A stretch of 64,000 bases of DNA from Rhizobiales bacterium 62-47 (GCA_001899255.1 MKVX01000018.1:373150-437149), one strand, 5' to 3'; shown: positions 53,214 through 62,560, counted from the stretch's first letter. A program made the numbers and translations. The notes: generated by a model from the sequence alone, not told the origin.

Positions 53214-53990
53214 ATGGCAAATAACGTCAAGCAAATCTGGGCTTCCGGTAAAGCCGTCGTCAATGGATGGCTGGCGATCCCGTCCGGATTTTCCGCCGAG
53301 GTGATGGCGCAGTGCGGATTCGACAGCGTCACGGTGGATATGCAGCATGGTGTGCAGGACTATCAATCGATGGTGCAATGTTTCCAGGCGATGCAGGCGC
53401 ATCCGGTGACGCCGATGGTGCGTGTGCCGTGGAACGAGCCCGGTATCATCGGCAAAGTACTCGACGGCGGCGCTTATGGCGTAATCTGCCCGATGATCAA
53501 CACCAAGCAGGAAGCCGAGAACTTCGTTTCGTATTGCAAATATCCGCCGCGCGGCACGCGCAGCAATGGTCCGATCCGTGCCGGACTTTACGGTTCGTCG
53601 AGCGGCTATCAGTCGACCGCGAATGAAGAGACCCTGTGCCTGCCGATGATGGAAACCAGAACGGCTGTCGAGAACATGGAATCAATTCTGGACGTCGAGG
53701 GCATTGCCGGTGTCTACGTTGGGCCGTCAGATCTCGGTTTTTCCTATGGTCTCGTTCCGAAGCTCGATCGGGAAGAACCGGAGATCATGAAGATCTACGA
53801 GAAGCTGATCAAGGAATGCGGCAAGCGCGGAATCAATCCAGGCATTCACTGCAGCGGACCGGCAGGTGCCGCGAAGGCGATCAATATGGGCTTCAAGCTG
53901 GTAACGTTGCTCAACGATAGCGGCATCCTCGCAACGGGCGCGAAGTCATGGATTGCGGAGACGCGCAAGAATTCAAACGGCAAGGCGTGA
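53214..53990 (+). CDS. HpcH/HpaI-family class II aldolase
   Basis: 258 residues. The catalytic His is in VDMQHG (His45), Arg70 in MVRVPWNE, and metal ligands Glu147 (METRTAVEN) and Asp173 (GPSDLGFSYG). The PRGTRSNGPIRAG loop deviates from the common GxRG form. The enzyme cleaves 2-keto-3-deoxy acid-type substrates into pyruvate and an aldehyde. Next to hpa genes it could be HpaI; next to the UxaA-type gene it could be GarL-like. The sequence alone does not decide. Confidence 0.86.
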   Translation: MANNVKQIWASGKAVVNGWLAIPSGFSAEVMAQCGFDSVTVDMQHGVQDYQSMVQCFQAMQAHPVTPMVRVPWNEPGIIGKVLDGGAYGVICPMINTKQEAENFVSYCKYPPRGTRSNGPIRAGLYGSSSGYQSTANEETLCLPMMETRTAVENMESILDVEGIAGVYVGPSDLGFSYGLVPKLDREEPEIMKIYEKLIKECGKRGINPGIHCSGPAGAAKAINMGFKLVTLLNDSGILATGAKSWIAETRKNSNGKA

Positions 53991-53993
53991 GAG

Positions 53994-54051
53994 GTGATAT
54001 CCTCGCCTTACCGGTGTAGGGCGAGGATCATTGAACCCAGGAGATATCACC
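53994..54051. promoter_or_regulatory. nested inverted repeats ahead of the UxaA-type gene
   Basis: Inner hairpin ATCCTCGCC (53999-54007) and GGCGAGGAT (54020-54028), a perfect 9 bp stem with a 12 base loop. Outer arms GGTGATATC (53994-54002) and GATATCACC (54043-54051) are also complementary, and the latter flanks the ribosome-binding site AGGAGA (54039-54044). The two pairings are mutually exclusive. This is a candidate attenuator or translational switch, or an operator. Confidence 0.4.
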
Positions 54052-55575
54052 ATGGCCGCGGCCCCCGTCATCCGTCTGCATCCCGACGACAGTGTCTTGA
54101 TCGCGCGCACGATGCTTTTGCCGGGAGTTGTCGTCGCCGACGGCGTGACGACGGTCGACCGAATTCCCGCGGGCCACAAGGTCGCGATCAAGCCTATCGC
54201 GATGGGCGATGCGATCCGCCGCTATGGCCAGATCATCGGCTTTGCCACGGCACCGATTGCACCCGGACAGCACATTCACACGCACAACTGCGGCATGGGT
54301 GATTTTGCCCGCGATTATGCCTATGGCGTCGATGCGCAGCCGACGCCGAACTTCGATCTGCCGGCCACGTTCGAAGGCATCCGCCGTGCCGATGGCCGTG
54401 TGGCGACACGCAACTACATCGGCATTCTGACCAGCGTGAACTGCAGCGCGCATGTCGCCGGGCTTGTAGCGGATGTGTTCAAGCGCAATCCGTTCAGCGG
54501 GCACGATCCGTTGGCGGATTTTCCCAACGTCGACGGCGTCGTTGCGCTGACCCACAAGACCGGCTGCGGTATGACGCAGGACGAGCCGCTGGCATTGCTT
54601 CGACGTACGCTCGGCGGTTACGCGCGTCATGCGAATTTCGCTGCCGTAGTCGTGCTGGGCCTCGGGTGCGAGATCAACCAGATTGGCGGCTTGATGCAGG
54701 AGCAGAAGCTCGCGGGCCGTTTGCGCGAACTGCAGATTCAGGAAATCGGCGGCACGCGCAAGACGACGGAGGCTGGCATCGCATTTGTCAAAGAAGCGCT
54801 GCAGGATGCCAACAAGGTCAAACGCGAAACCGTCCCGGCCAGCGAACTCACGGTGGCGCTGCAATGCGGTGGCTCGGACGGCTATTCCGGCATCTCCGCC
54901 AATCCGGCGCTCGGTGCAGCAAGCGACCTGCTGGTGCGGCACGGCGGCACCGTGATCCTTTCCGAGACGCCGGAGACCTACGGCGCCGAGCATCTGCTGA
55001 CGCGGCGCGCGGTCAGTCGCGAGGTTGGAGAGAAGCTCGTTGCGCTGATGCGTTGGTGGGAAGACTACACCAAGCGTGAGGGCGCGGAGATGAATGCCAA
55101 TCCGAGCCCCGGCAACAAGGCGGGCGGGTTGACGACCATTCTGGAAAAGTCGCTTGGCGCCATGGCGAAGGCGGGCAGTACCAATCTGGTCGATGTCGTC
55201 AATTACGCCGAAGCCGTCACCAAGAAGGGCTTCGTCTTCATGGACACACCTGGCTACGATCCGGTGGCTGCGACCGGACAGGTGGCCGGAGGCGCCAATC
55301 TGGTCTGCTTCACCACCGGACGCGGCAGCGTGTTCGGCTGCAAGCCCGCGCCGTCGATCAAGCTCGCTACCAATTCGCCGATGTACCGGCGCATGGAAGA
55401 CGACATGGACGTCAATTGCGGCACCATCCTAGATGGGGACGAGACCGTGCAGGAATGCGGCCAGCGAATCTTCGAACTGATGCTGCGGGTGGCATCGGGT
55501 GAGCCGACCAAGAGCGAAAGCTTCGACTTCGGGGGAGCGGAGTTCGCGCCGTGGGTGCTCGGCGCGACGATGTGA
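54052..55575 (+). CDS. UxaA-family altronate/galactarate-type dehydratase
   Basis: 507 residues. It has the SAF-like N-terminal domain (about 5-95, including HTHNCGMGDFARDY) and the large catalytic domain starting TFEGIRRADGRVATRNYIGI. Conserved Cys- and metal-site segments include THKTGCGM, LGLGCEINQ, CGGSDGYSGISANPALG and PGYDPVAATGQVAGG. It dehydrates a sugar acid to a 2-keto-3-deoxy acid, the class of compound cleaved by the aldolase encoded just upstream. The ATG at 54052 follows AGGAGA. Confidence 0.87.
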   Translation: MAAAPVIRLHPDDSVLIARTMLLPGVVVADGVTTVDRIPAGHKVAIKPIAMGDAIRRYGQIIGFATAPIAPGQHIHTHNCGMGDFARDYAYGVDAQPTPNFDLPATFEGIRRADGRVATRNYIGILTSVNCSAHVAGLVADVFKRNPFSGHDPLADFPNVDGVVALTHKTGCGMTQDEPLALLRRTLGGYARHANFAAVVVLGLGCEINQIGGLMQEQKLAGRLRELQIQEIGGTRKTTEAGIAFVKEALQDANKVKRETVPASELTVALQCGGSDGYSGISANPALGAASDLLVRHGGTVILSETPETYGAEHLLTRRAVSREVGEKLVALMRWWEDYTKREGAEMNANPSPGNKAGGLTTILEKSLGAMAKAGSTNLVDVVNYAEAVTKKGFVFMDTPGYDPVAATGQVAGGANLVCFTTGRGSVFGCKPAPSIKLATNSPMYRRMEDDMDVNCGTILDGDETVQECGQRIFELMLRVASGEPTKSESFDFGGAEFAPWVLGATM

Positions 55576-55730
55576 TCTGACCTTGCGAGCGGGGAAGCCT
55601 TCCAGGAAAGCCCCCCGGTCCGCGTTGGTATTTCCTTACAGTTCTTAACGGTCAATTTCCAAATTTGTGACATTGCTGTGGCACGCGCGGTCGTATGGCG
55701 GTCCGGGCAGTCAAAATTGGAGATTTCGAC

Positions 55731-56195
55731 GTGAAAAGCTGGTTCTCGAAGCCGATGCTACCCCTGCTGGCGGCAACATTCGTGCTTGTCAGCCCGGCGC
55801 TGGCTGGCAATGCGACGAAAGACGAAGCCGTCGCGATGGTGAAGAGCGCGGTGACTTTCATCAAGGCCGAGGGTGCCGAGAAAGCCTATCCCGAGATCAG
55901 CAACAAGACCGGCAAATTCGTCAAGGACGATTTGTACGTCGTGGTCTATCAGCTCGATGGCAAGGTGCTGGCGCACGGCGCCAACCAAAAGTTCGTCGGC
56001 AAGGATTTGATCGATGCTCAGGATGTCGACGGCAAGCTCTACGTGAAGGAGCGCGTGGAACTGGCAGCCAAGCAGCCGTCGTTCTGGCAGGACTACAAGT
56101 TCGTCAATCCGGTGACCAAGAAGGTCGAGCCCAAGCAGATGTATTGCGAAAAGCTCGAGAACACCGCGGTCTGCGCGGGCATCTACAAGCTGTAA
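55731..56195 (+). CDS. secreted single-Cache-domain protein
   Basis: 154 residues from GTG 55731 (GGAGA upstream); starting at the ATG at 55695 would bury the signal peptide behind 12 residues. The signal peptide runs to about residue 27 (LVSPALAG). The mature part is a Cache_2-type sensing fold without anchor: TKDEAVAMVKSAVTFIKAEG, KDDLYVVVYQLDGKVLAHGA and NQKFVGKDLIDAQDVDGKLY. It is followed, 144 bp on, by a chemoreceptor. Free Cache proteins of this kind may act as periplasmic ligand binders for such a receptor. Confidence 0.82.
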   Translation: MKSWFSKPMLPLLAATFVLVSPALAGNATKDEAVAMVKSAVTFIKAEGAEKAYPEISNKTGKFVKDDLYVVVYQLDGKVLAHGANQKFVGKDLIDAQDVDGKLYVKERVELAAKQPSFWQDYKFVNPVTKKVEPKQMYCEKLENTAVCAGIYKL

Positions 56196-56339
56196 TCTTT
56201 TGTCATTGGAAGGTGGGTGCTGCGGCGGCTGGCGGCCTAAACGCAATAGCACTGCTGTCGCCGGATGCGCTTCCTTCCTCATAAAACGCTTCACTGAATG
56301 TGCCCACGCTCAGGAAGTGCCCTTGCCTCAGGATTGACC

Positions 56340-58046
56340 ATGCTGCGTTGGATCAGAAACATCGGAATTTCGTGGAAAGTGCAGGTCGCGCCAGCGTTCC
56401 TGGTTCTGGTCCTGATCGGCCTTGGCGTTTACGCCCTGCAGACGCTTCGCGCCAATCAGGCGAGCGTCGACGCGCTGGTCGCGGGACCAATCCGGCAATC
56501 CGAGTTAGCCGCCGAGCTCAACACGGCAGTATGGACGGCGCACGCCAAGCTTTATCAATTGGCGGCGATTGCCGCCAATGAAAAGGACGACAAGAAAATC
56601 CAGGCAATGGCCAAGGAAGCAGCAGCGGCATCGGCGCGGACGCTGGAGGCATTGAAGGCCGTGGATGCGGTGCAAGCGACGTCCGGCATGAAGGCGGAAG
56701 CCTTCGCCAAGCTCAAGGCGTCGGTCGATGGCTACGTCAAGCAATCTAAGAACGCGATCGAGATGGCCGACGGGGATGCCGGTTCGGCGCTGATGTTCAT
56801 CAAAGGCGCTGAGCGACACTTTGGTGACATTGCCGATTTGACCGATGATCTGATCCTGCGCAGCAGCTCCCGTCGTGATCGTGAAATCGCGCGCGCTGGA
56901 ATGCGGCTCGATCAACAGCAACTCATGCTGTCGATCATTCTGCTGGTCGCGGCGTTCGCCGGAGTCGTGGTCTCGTTCTTTATCGGGCGCAACATTTCAC
57001 GCCCGGTTGTGGCGATGTCCGCAGCCATGCGTGAACTGGCGATCGGCAATTTCGCAGTGCAACTGCCGGGGTTGGATCGGGGCGACGAAGTCGGACAAAT
57101 GGCGCGTGGTGTCGCCGAATTTAAGGTGCAGGCGATCGCCAAGGCCGAGCGTGAATTGGCCGAGCGTGAAAGCAAGAACGGCGAACTTGCGGCGGCGCGT
57201 CGGGCGGAACTGCATAATCTGGCCGATGGCTTCGAGGCTGCGGTCGGCATCATCATCGAGAATGTCGGTTCGGCCTCGCACGAACTGGAAAAGTCGGCGG
57301 TGACGTTGACCAAAACAAGTTCGGCAACGCAAGAACTCAGCAGCATCGTTGCGAGCGCATCGGAAGAGACGTCCGCCAATGTTCAATCGGTGGCCTCGGC
57401 GACCGAGCAAATGGCGGCATCGGTCGGTGAAATCGGCCGTCAGGTGCAGGATTCCAACAAAGTTGCTCGGGAGGCCGTCGAGCAGGCAGAGCGGACCGAT
57501 GCACGAATCACCGAGCTGTCGCTGGCTGCCAATCGTATCGGCGATGTGACCAAGCTGATCACGACCATTGCCGAACAGACAAATCTGCTGGCGCTCAACG
57601 CAACGATCGAGGCCGCGCGGGCCGGCGAGGCGGGTCGCGGCTTTGCCGTCGTTGCGCAGGAGGTCAAGGCTTTGTCGGCGCAAACCGCAAAGGCTACCAG
57701 CGAGATCACCACGCAGATCGACGAGATGCAGACAGCGACGCAGGAATCGGTGATGGCGATCAAGGAGATCAGCGGCACCATCGGCCGCGTTTCGGAAATC
57801 GCATCGATCATTGCTGCCGCTATCGAAGAGCAGGGCGCAGCGACGCATGAGATCGCCCGCAATGTTCAGCAGGCCGCCGTCGGAACGACTCAGGTCGCCT
57901 CCAACATCGGCGCAGTGAGCCGCAGCGCCAGCGATACCGGCTCCGCGTCGTCGCAGGTGCTTTCATCGGCACAGTTGCTGGCCAATGAAAACAAGCGTCT
58001 CAAGGCCGAAATGGTCAAATTCCTGGCTACTGTGCGCGCTGCTTGA
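56340..58046 (+). CDS. methyl-accepting chemotaxis protein
   Basis: 568 residues from the ATG at 56340 (AGGATT upstream). Topology: membrane segment about 16-36, a periplasmic helical region rich in Ala and Lys (four-helix-bundle like, no Cache fold), membrane segment about 196-217 and HAMP to about 270. The signalling domain hairpin tip reads [40 protein letters not shown] (about 409-448). It has no CheB/CheR-binding pentapeptide. No other che genes are near; it must join an unlinked array. Confidence 0.93.
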   Translation: MLRWIRNIGISWKVQVAPAFLVLVLIGLGVYALQTLRANQASVDALVAGPIRQSELAAELNTAVWTAHAKLYQLAAIAANEKDDKKIQAMAKEAAAASARTLEALKAVDAVQATSGMKAEAFAKLKASVDGYVKQSKNAIEMADGDAGSALMFIKGAERHFGDIADLTDDLILRSSSRRDREIARAGMRLDQQQLMLSIILLVAAFAGVVVSFFIGRNISRPVVAMSAAMRELAIGNFAVQLPGLDRGDEVGQMARGVAEFKVQAIAKAERELAERESKNGELAAARRAELHNLADGFEAAVGIIIENVGSASHELEKSAVTLTKTSSATQELSSIVASASEETSANVQSVASATEQMAASVGEIGRQVQDSNKVAREAVEQAERTDARITELSLAANRIGDVTKLITTIAEQTNLLALNATIEAARAGEAGRGFAVVAQEVKALSAQTAKATSEITTQIDEMQTATQESVMAIKEISGTIGRVSEIASIIAAAIEEQGAATHEIARNVQQAAVGTTQVASNIGAVSRSASDTGSASSQVLSSAQLLANENKRLKAEMVKFLATVRAA

Positions 58047-58375
58047 TATCGAATCTGGTCTAGTTATCCGCTGAGCTCTCGATTTTCCGCGAGGCGCCGG
58101 CCCGCGCATTGCGGTTCGTGCGGTTTGTCCCCATGCGCAAGTCCGCCGGTATCTCGGCGTGTCATCTTGCTGACAGCTCATTGCCAAATCGCCTCTGCGA
58201 CGCCAGAGCGCGACGGATAGCGTTGACTTGCCACAATGTTGAGCAATTTTAAGCCCAGCCTACTCCAAGACAATTTGCCATTTGTGCTGTGCGACATGGA
58301 ACAAGTGTCGCATTTCGGAAGTTAATGACGTTCGGGGATTGGCCGGCGACTTTATCAAGACGTGAAGAGGACTCG
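58047..58375. other. 329 bp regulatory gap upstream of hpnP
   Basis: No gene seen. It holds AT-richer DNA after 58200, TTGACT at 58223 with no good -10, and a GGAAC motif described separately. The run of the MCP stop into the gap shows no clear terminator hairpin. Confidence 0.5.
58298..58323 (+). promoter_or_regulatory. EcfG-like general stress promoter of hpnP
   Basis: GGAAC (58298-58302), 17 bp, then AGTT (58320-58323), close to the alphaproteobacterial EcfG consensus GGAAC-N16/17-CGTT with one mismatch. It ends 53 bp before the hpnP ATG. In Rhodopseudomonas palustris hpnP expression is known to depend on EcfG, which makes the match meaningful. Confidence 0.6.
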
Positions 58376-59962
58376 ATGAACCAAATGTCGGTTCGAGGCG
58401 GGCGTCGTATCCTGTGCGTTTTTCCGCGTTACACGTCCTCTTTCGGCACGTTCGAACACGCCTATCCGTTGACCGACGGCGTGCAGGCTTTCATGCCGCC
58501 GCAAGGCTTGTTGTTGATCGCTGCTTATCTCCCGGCGAACTGGGAGGTGCGGTTCATCGACGAAAACATCCGCGCTGTCACGACAGAAGAATTCGAATGG
58601 GCGGAAGCCGTTCTGGTGAGCGGCATGCATATTCAGCGACAGCAGATGAATGACATCTGCCATCGTGCCCACGCGTTCGATCTCGCGGTTGCTATCGGCG
58701 GTCCTTCAGTCAGTGCCTGTCCGGATTATTATCCCTCGTTTGACTATCTGCATGTCGGCGAACTCGGCGATGCCACCGACGAATTGATCGAGCGGCTGGC
58801 GCGCGATCCCTCGCGCCCGGAGCGGCAGGTCGTGCTCAAGACGGTTGACCGTCTCGATATGACCGAATTTCCGATCCCGGCTTACGAACTGGCGGACATT
58901 CCGCGCTACTTCCTTGGCAGCATCCAATATTCGAGCGGTTGCCCTTACCAATGCGAGTTTTGCGATATCCCGGGGCTCTATGGCCGCAATCCGCGGCTCA
59001 AGTCGCCGGAGCAGATCACGCGCGAGCTCGACATGCTTCTCGCCTGCGGAATTAACGGGTCGGTCTATTTCGTCGACGATAATTTCATCGGCAATCGTAA
59101 GGCGACACTCGAATTGCTGCCACATCTGATCGAATGGCAGCAAAGAACCGGCTTCGTTCTGCGCTTCTCGTGTGAAGCTACGCTCAACATCGCCAAGCGG
59201 CCGGAAATCCTGTCGCAAATGCGCGAAGCTTATTTCGCGACGATCTTCTGCGGAATCGAAACGCCGGACCCGGTGGCGCTCAAGGCGATGCACAAGGACC
59301 ACAACATGATGGTCCCGATCATGGAGGCTATCCAAACTCTCAACAGTTTCGGCATGGAGGTGGTGTCGGGCATTATCCTCGGGTTGGATACCGACAAGCC
59401 GGAGACGGGCGCGCATCTGCTCGAATTCATAGACCGGTCGCAGATACCGCTTTTGACGATCAATCTGCTGCAGGCACTGCCGCGCACGCCTTTATGGGAT
59501 CGCCTGCAGCGCGAGAACCGCTTGATCGAGGATGATAATAGGGATTCGAATGTCGATTTCCGGCTGCCCTATGAGCATGTCGTCACGACATGGCGCAACT
59601 GTATGGGCAGCGCCTATCTACCGGGCAAATTGCTGGAGCGGTTCGAATACCAGATCCGCAATACCTATCCGCATCGGCTTCGTCCACCGTTGTCACGCGC
59701 TCGGCTGTCCGCGAAGAACATCAAGCTCGGGCTGACGATGCTGCGTAACATCTTCTGGAAGGTCGGCGTGCTCGGGGATTACAAGCTGGACTTCTGGAAG
59801 TTCGCGCTGCGCCGCCTGGCACGGGGTGAGATCGAATATCTCATCAGTTCGATCATGGTCGCCCACCATTTGATCGTTTTCGCGCGCAGCGCATCACGAG
59901 GGCAGACCAACGCCTCGTACTACTCGCTGAAGCTGCAGGAGTCGTCGGTTCCCGCCGAATAA
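58376..59962 (+). CDS. hpnP: hopanoid C-2 methylase (B12-binding radical SAM)
   Basis: Adds a methyl group at C-2 of hopanoids, using cobalamin and S-adenosylmethionine. 528 residues. The N-terminal B12-binding domain starts RRILCVFPRYTSSFGTFEHA and continues QAFMPPQGLLLIAAYLP. The radical SAM cluster is CPYQCEFC with Cys189, 193 and 196, followed by DIPGLYGRNPRLKS, as in HpnP. GAAGAGG precedes the ATG at 58376. The upstream open frame to 58289 is not real. An exporter-like RND gene follows in the same direction. Its sequence agrees with my memory of the Rhodopseudomonas HpnP family; other B12 radical SAM methylases are the alternative. Confidence 0.88.
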   Translation: MNQMSVRGGRRILCVFPRYTSSFGTFEHAYPLTDGVQAFMPPQGLLLIAAYLPANWEVRFIDENIRAVTTEEFEWAEAVLVSGMHIQRQQMNDICHRAHAFDLAVAIGGPSVSACPDYYPSFDYLHVGELGDATDELIERLARDPSRPERQVVLKTVDRLDMTEFPIPAYELADIPRYFLGSIQYSSGCPYQCEFCDIPGLYGRNPRLKSPEQITRELDMLLACGINGSVYFVDDNFIGNRKATLELLPHLIEWQQRTGFVLRFSCEATLNIAKRPEILSQMREAYFATIFCGIETPDPVALKAMHKDHNMMVPIMEAIQTLNSFGMEVVSGIILGLDTDKPETGAHLLEFIDRSQIPLLTINLLQALPRTPLWDRLQRENRLIEDDNRDSNVDFRLPYEHVVTTWRNCMGSAYLPGKLLERFEYQIRNTYPHRLRPPLSRARLSAKNIKLGLTMLRNIFWKVGVLGDYKLDFWKFALRRLARGEIEYLISSIMVAHHLIVFARSASRGQTNASYYSLKLQESSVPAE

Positions 59963-60103
59963 GCTAACCTGCGGTCATCCATCTGAGTCTAGGCCTGCAG
60001 GTGGGGCCGATACGGGATTTTCGTGACAAAGGTTGCTGGCTGACGGTGTCCATTTCGGACGGCCAGCTTGCGAGTTTGTACAGACCTGCTAAACCTCAGC
60101 GCC

Positions 60104-60122
60104 GAAATTATTACATAATTTC
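60104..60122. promoter_or_regulatory. AT-rich palindrome upstream of the MMPL exporter gene
   Basis: GAAATTAT-TAC-ATAATTTC is a perfect 8 bp dyad with a three-base centre, 68 bp upstream of the exporter ATG in the 228 bp gap after hpnP. It may be an operator or a hairpin. Its AT content stands out from the surroundings. Confidence 0.4.
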
Positions 60123-60190
60123 AATGACTCGTGCTGACGTGTTCGACGGATCGAGGCCGTTGGCCGTCCTAGCCTGGAACCGGATGCGGC

Positions 60191-62560
60191 ATGCAAGATT
60201 TGCACGGAAGCGATATCAACGCGAACAGGTCCGGACAGCGTCTGCCCAGCATTGCCTTCGGTCTGGAGCGGATCGGTTTGATCGCGATCCGCGCGCCGAT
60301 CCTGTCGTGCCTCATCCTGCTGGCCCTCTGCATTGGGGCCGGATTCGGTATCCAGCGCATCAAGATCGACGATTCACTGAGCCAACTGTTTCGCTCCGAT
60401 ACGCCGGAATACCGGCAGTACGAGGAGGTGACCAAGCGCTTCCCCTCGACCGAATTCGACGTACTGGTTGTCGTTGAAGGCAAGACGCTACTCGAGCGGC
60501 AAAATCTCGAGAAGCTGCGCGACATGGTCACGGACCTGCAGCTCGTCGATGGCACGCGCGGTTTGATTTCGCTGTTCTCCGCCCGGCAGGCGCCCGAAGC
60601 CGGCAAGCTGCCCGCGGCGCTTTTTCCGTCGGATCTGCCGAAGGGCGCGGACTACGACAAGTTCATCGAGACGGTGAAAGCCAACGAGATCATACGCGGC
60701 AAATTGCTGTCGAACGACGGTACGCTCGCGCTCATCGTGCTGGCACTTGATCCCGAGGTGGTTCGCAACAACAGCCTCAACAAGACCGTCACGGAAATCC
60801 GCAAGGTCATGAATGATGACCTTGAGGGGACAGGGTTGTCGAAAGAGCTCTCCGGCGTGCCGGTCATGCAGCTTGAAATCCGTAACGCGGTGGAGCGCGA
60901 CGGGCTGATCTACAACATCGCGGGAATCCTGGCGGGCTGCCTGATCGCCATCGTGTTCTTTCGCAAGGTCTCGTTCATGGTCGTGGCGGCGTTTCCGCCG
61001 CTACTCGCCATCCTGCTGGCGTTGGGGGCCTTGGGTTGGGCCGGATTCAGCCTCAACATGTTCCTCAACGTCATGACGCCGCTGATTATGGTCATCAGCT
61101 TCTCGGATTCCATGCAGCTGACGTTCGCGGCGCGAGATCGGCTGATCGCGGGGGAGGATAAGTATTCGGCATTTCGTAATGCCGTGCTGGTGGTTGGTCC
61201 GGCCTGTGTCCTGACTCATGCGACAGCGGGTATTTCCTTCCTCGCCCTGCAATTCTCCGATTCGGACCTGATTCGAACCTTCGGTGAGGCGGGATTTGCC
61301 GCCACCGTCATCGCCTTGCTCGCGGTGCTGTCGCTGGTACCGGTGTTCGGTGTGCTGCTGGTTCGCAACGAGAAGGTCTTCGCCGCGAAATTCAAGTCCG
61401 CCGACGCCGGCGTCAATGCGCTGCGCAGTTTCTGCATGTGGATTGCCGTGCGCATGGTGAGCCGGCCGGGTTTGTTCAGCCTCCTCGCAGTGGTCGTCGT
61501 TGGCGGCTTGGCTGTGATCTACGCCAATCTCGAGCCGCGCTATCGTCTCGCCGATCAGGTTCCGGACAAGCAGCAGGCAGTAGCCGCGAGCGGTCGCCTC
61601 GATGCCAAGCTGACGGGCGCGAATCCGATCGATATCCTGATCGAATTCCCCAAGGGACAGTCGCTCTACTCACCGGAAACGCTGAGCACCATCGCCCAGG
61701 TCCACGAGCAGGTCGAGAAGCAGGCGGGTGTGGGCAACGTCTGGTCGCTGGAGACCTTGCGGCGTTGGCTGCAGGAGAAAGTGGGCAAGTCCGACGTCGC
61801 GACGCTTAAGGAGTATGTGGATTTGCTTCCGAAGCATCTGGTGCGACGTTTTATTTCGGCCGATGAAGATGCTGTCGTCGTGTCTGGGCGCGTTCCGGAT
61901 AAGGATTCCAGCCAGATTCTGCCCGTGGTGCAGAAGCTCGATAGCGTGTTGAACGCGGTCCGGCAGGCGCATCCCGGATATGAAATCGCTGTAACCGGTC
62001 TATCGGCAATCGCTGCGCGCAACAGTGCCAGCATGATCGAGAAGCTCAATCACGGATTGACCATCGAGTTCGCATTGGTGGCGATCTTCATCGGTCTCGC
62101 ATTCCGGTCTGTGGTGGTGATGTTCGCTTGTATCTTGCCCGGCATTTTCCCGGTGGTGCTGTCGGGCACGGTGCTATGGGCGCTCGGGGAGGGGTTGCAA
62201 TTCGCCAGCGTCGTGGCGCTCACCGTCTCGTTCGGGCTGGGGTTGAGTGCGACCATTCACTTCCTCAACCGTCTGCGGCTGGAGGGCAAAGCGGGCGAGG
62301 ATCCCGCCATCGCGGTCGAGCGTGCCACGGTGCTGGTCGGGCCGGCGCTGATTCTGACGACGGTGGTGCTGGCCTGCGGGCTGGTGGTGACAGTGTTCTC
62401 GGATCTGCCGTCGCTGCGCTTGTTCGGCTGGCTCAGCGCATTTGCCATGGTCGCGGCGCTGATCGCGGATCTGTTTATCCTCCGCCCAACGGCGATGTAC
62501 CTGATCTACCTGTCGCAACGATTGCGTGGCGCAACGCGCGAACCAAAACCGGCCGAATAA
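60191..62560 (+). CDS. MMPL/RND-family exporter, HpnN-like
   Basis: 789 residues with two MMPL repeats, each a periplasmic loop followed by about five or six membrane segments (first repeat about 36-395, second about 425-780). A membrane segment lies near residue 35-53. FRSDTPEYRQYEEVTKRFPS and RFISADEDAVVVSGRVPDKD are in the periplasmic parts. HpnN, which moves hopanoids to the outer membrane, is the same family but a little longer. Position right after hpnP suggests movement of methylated hopanoids or related lipids; this is inference. Confidence 0.83.
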   Translation: MQDLHGSDINANRSGQRLPSIAFGLERIGLIAIRAPILSCLILLALCIGAGFGIQRIKIDDSLSQLFRSDTPEYRQYEEVTKRFPSTEFDVLVVVEGKTLLERQNLEKLRDMVTDLQLVDGTRGLISLFSARQAPEAGKLPAALFPSDLPKGADYDKFIETVKANEIIRGKLLSNDGTLALIVLALDPEVVRNNSLNKTVTEIRKVMNDDLEGTGLSKELSGVPVMQLEIRNAVERDGLIYNIAGILAGCLIAIVFFRKVSFMVVAAFPPLLAILLALGALGWAGFSLNMFLNVMTPLIMVISFSDSMQLTFAARDRLIAGEDKYSAFRNAVLVVGPACVLTHATAGISFLALQFSDSDLIRTFGEAGFAATVIALLAVLSLVPVFGVLLVRNEKVFAAKFKSADAGVNALRSFCMWIAVRMVSRPGLFSLLAVVVVGGLAVIYANLEPRYRLADQVPDKQQAVAASGRLDAKLTGANPIDILIEFPKGQSLYSPETLSTIAQVHEQVEKQAGVGNVWSLETLRRWLQEKVGKSDVATLKEYVDLLPKHLVRRFISADEDAVVVSGRVPDKDSSQILPVVQKLDSVLNAVRQAHPGYEIAVTGLSAIAARNSASMIEKLNHGLTIEFALVAIFIGLAFRSVVVMFACILPGIFPVVLSGTVLWALGEGLQFASVVALTVSFGLGLSATIHFLNRLRLEGKAGEDPAIAVERATVLVGPALILTTVVLACGLVVTVFSDLPSLRLFGWLSAFAMVAALIADLFILRPTAMYLIYLSQRLRGATREPKPAE

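Noticed and set aside
58223-58252. Sigma70 promoter TTGACT-N18-TTTTAA upstream of hpnP
   Set aside because: The -10 is poor (three of six) and it is over 120 bp from the gene; the EcfG-like site is a better candidate.
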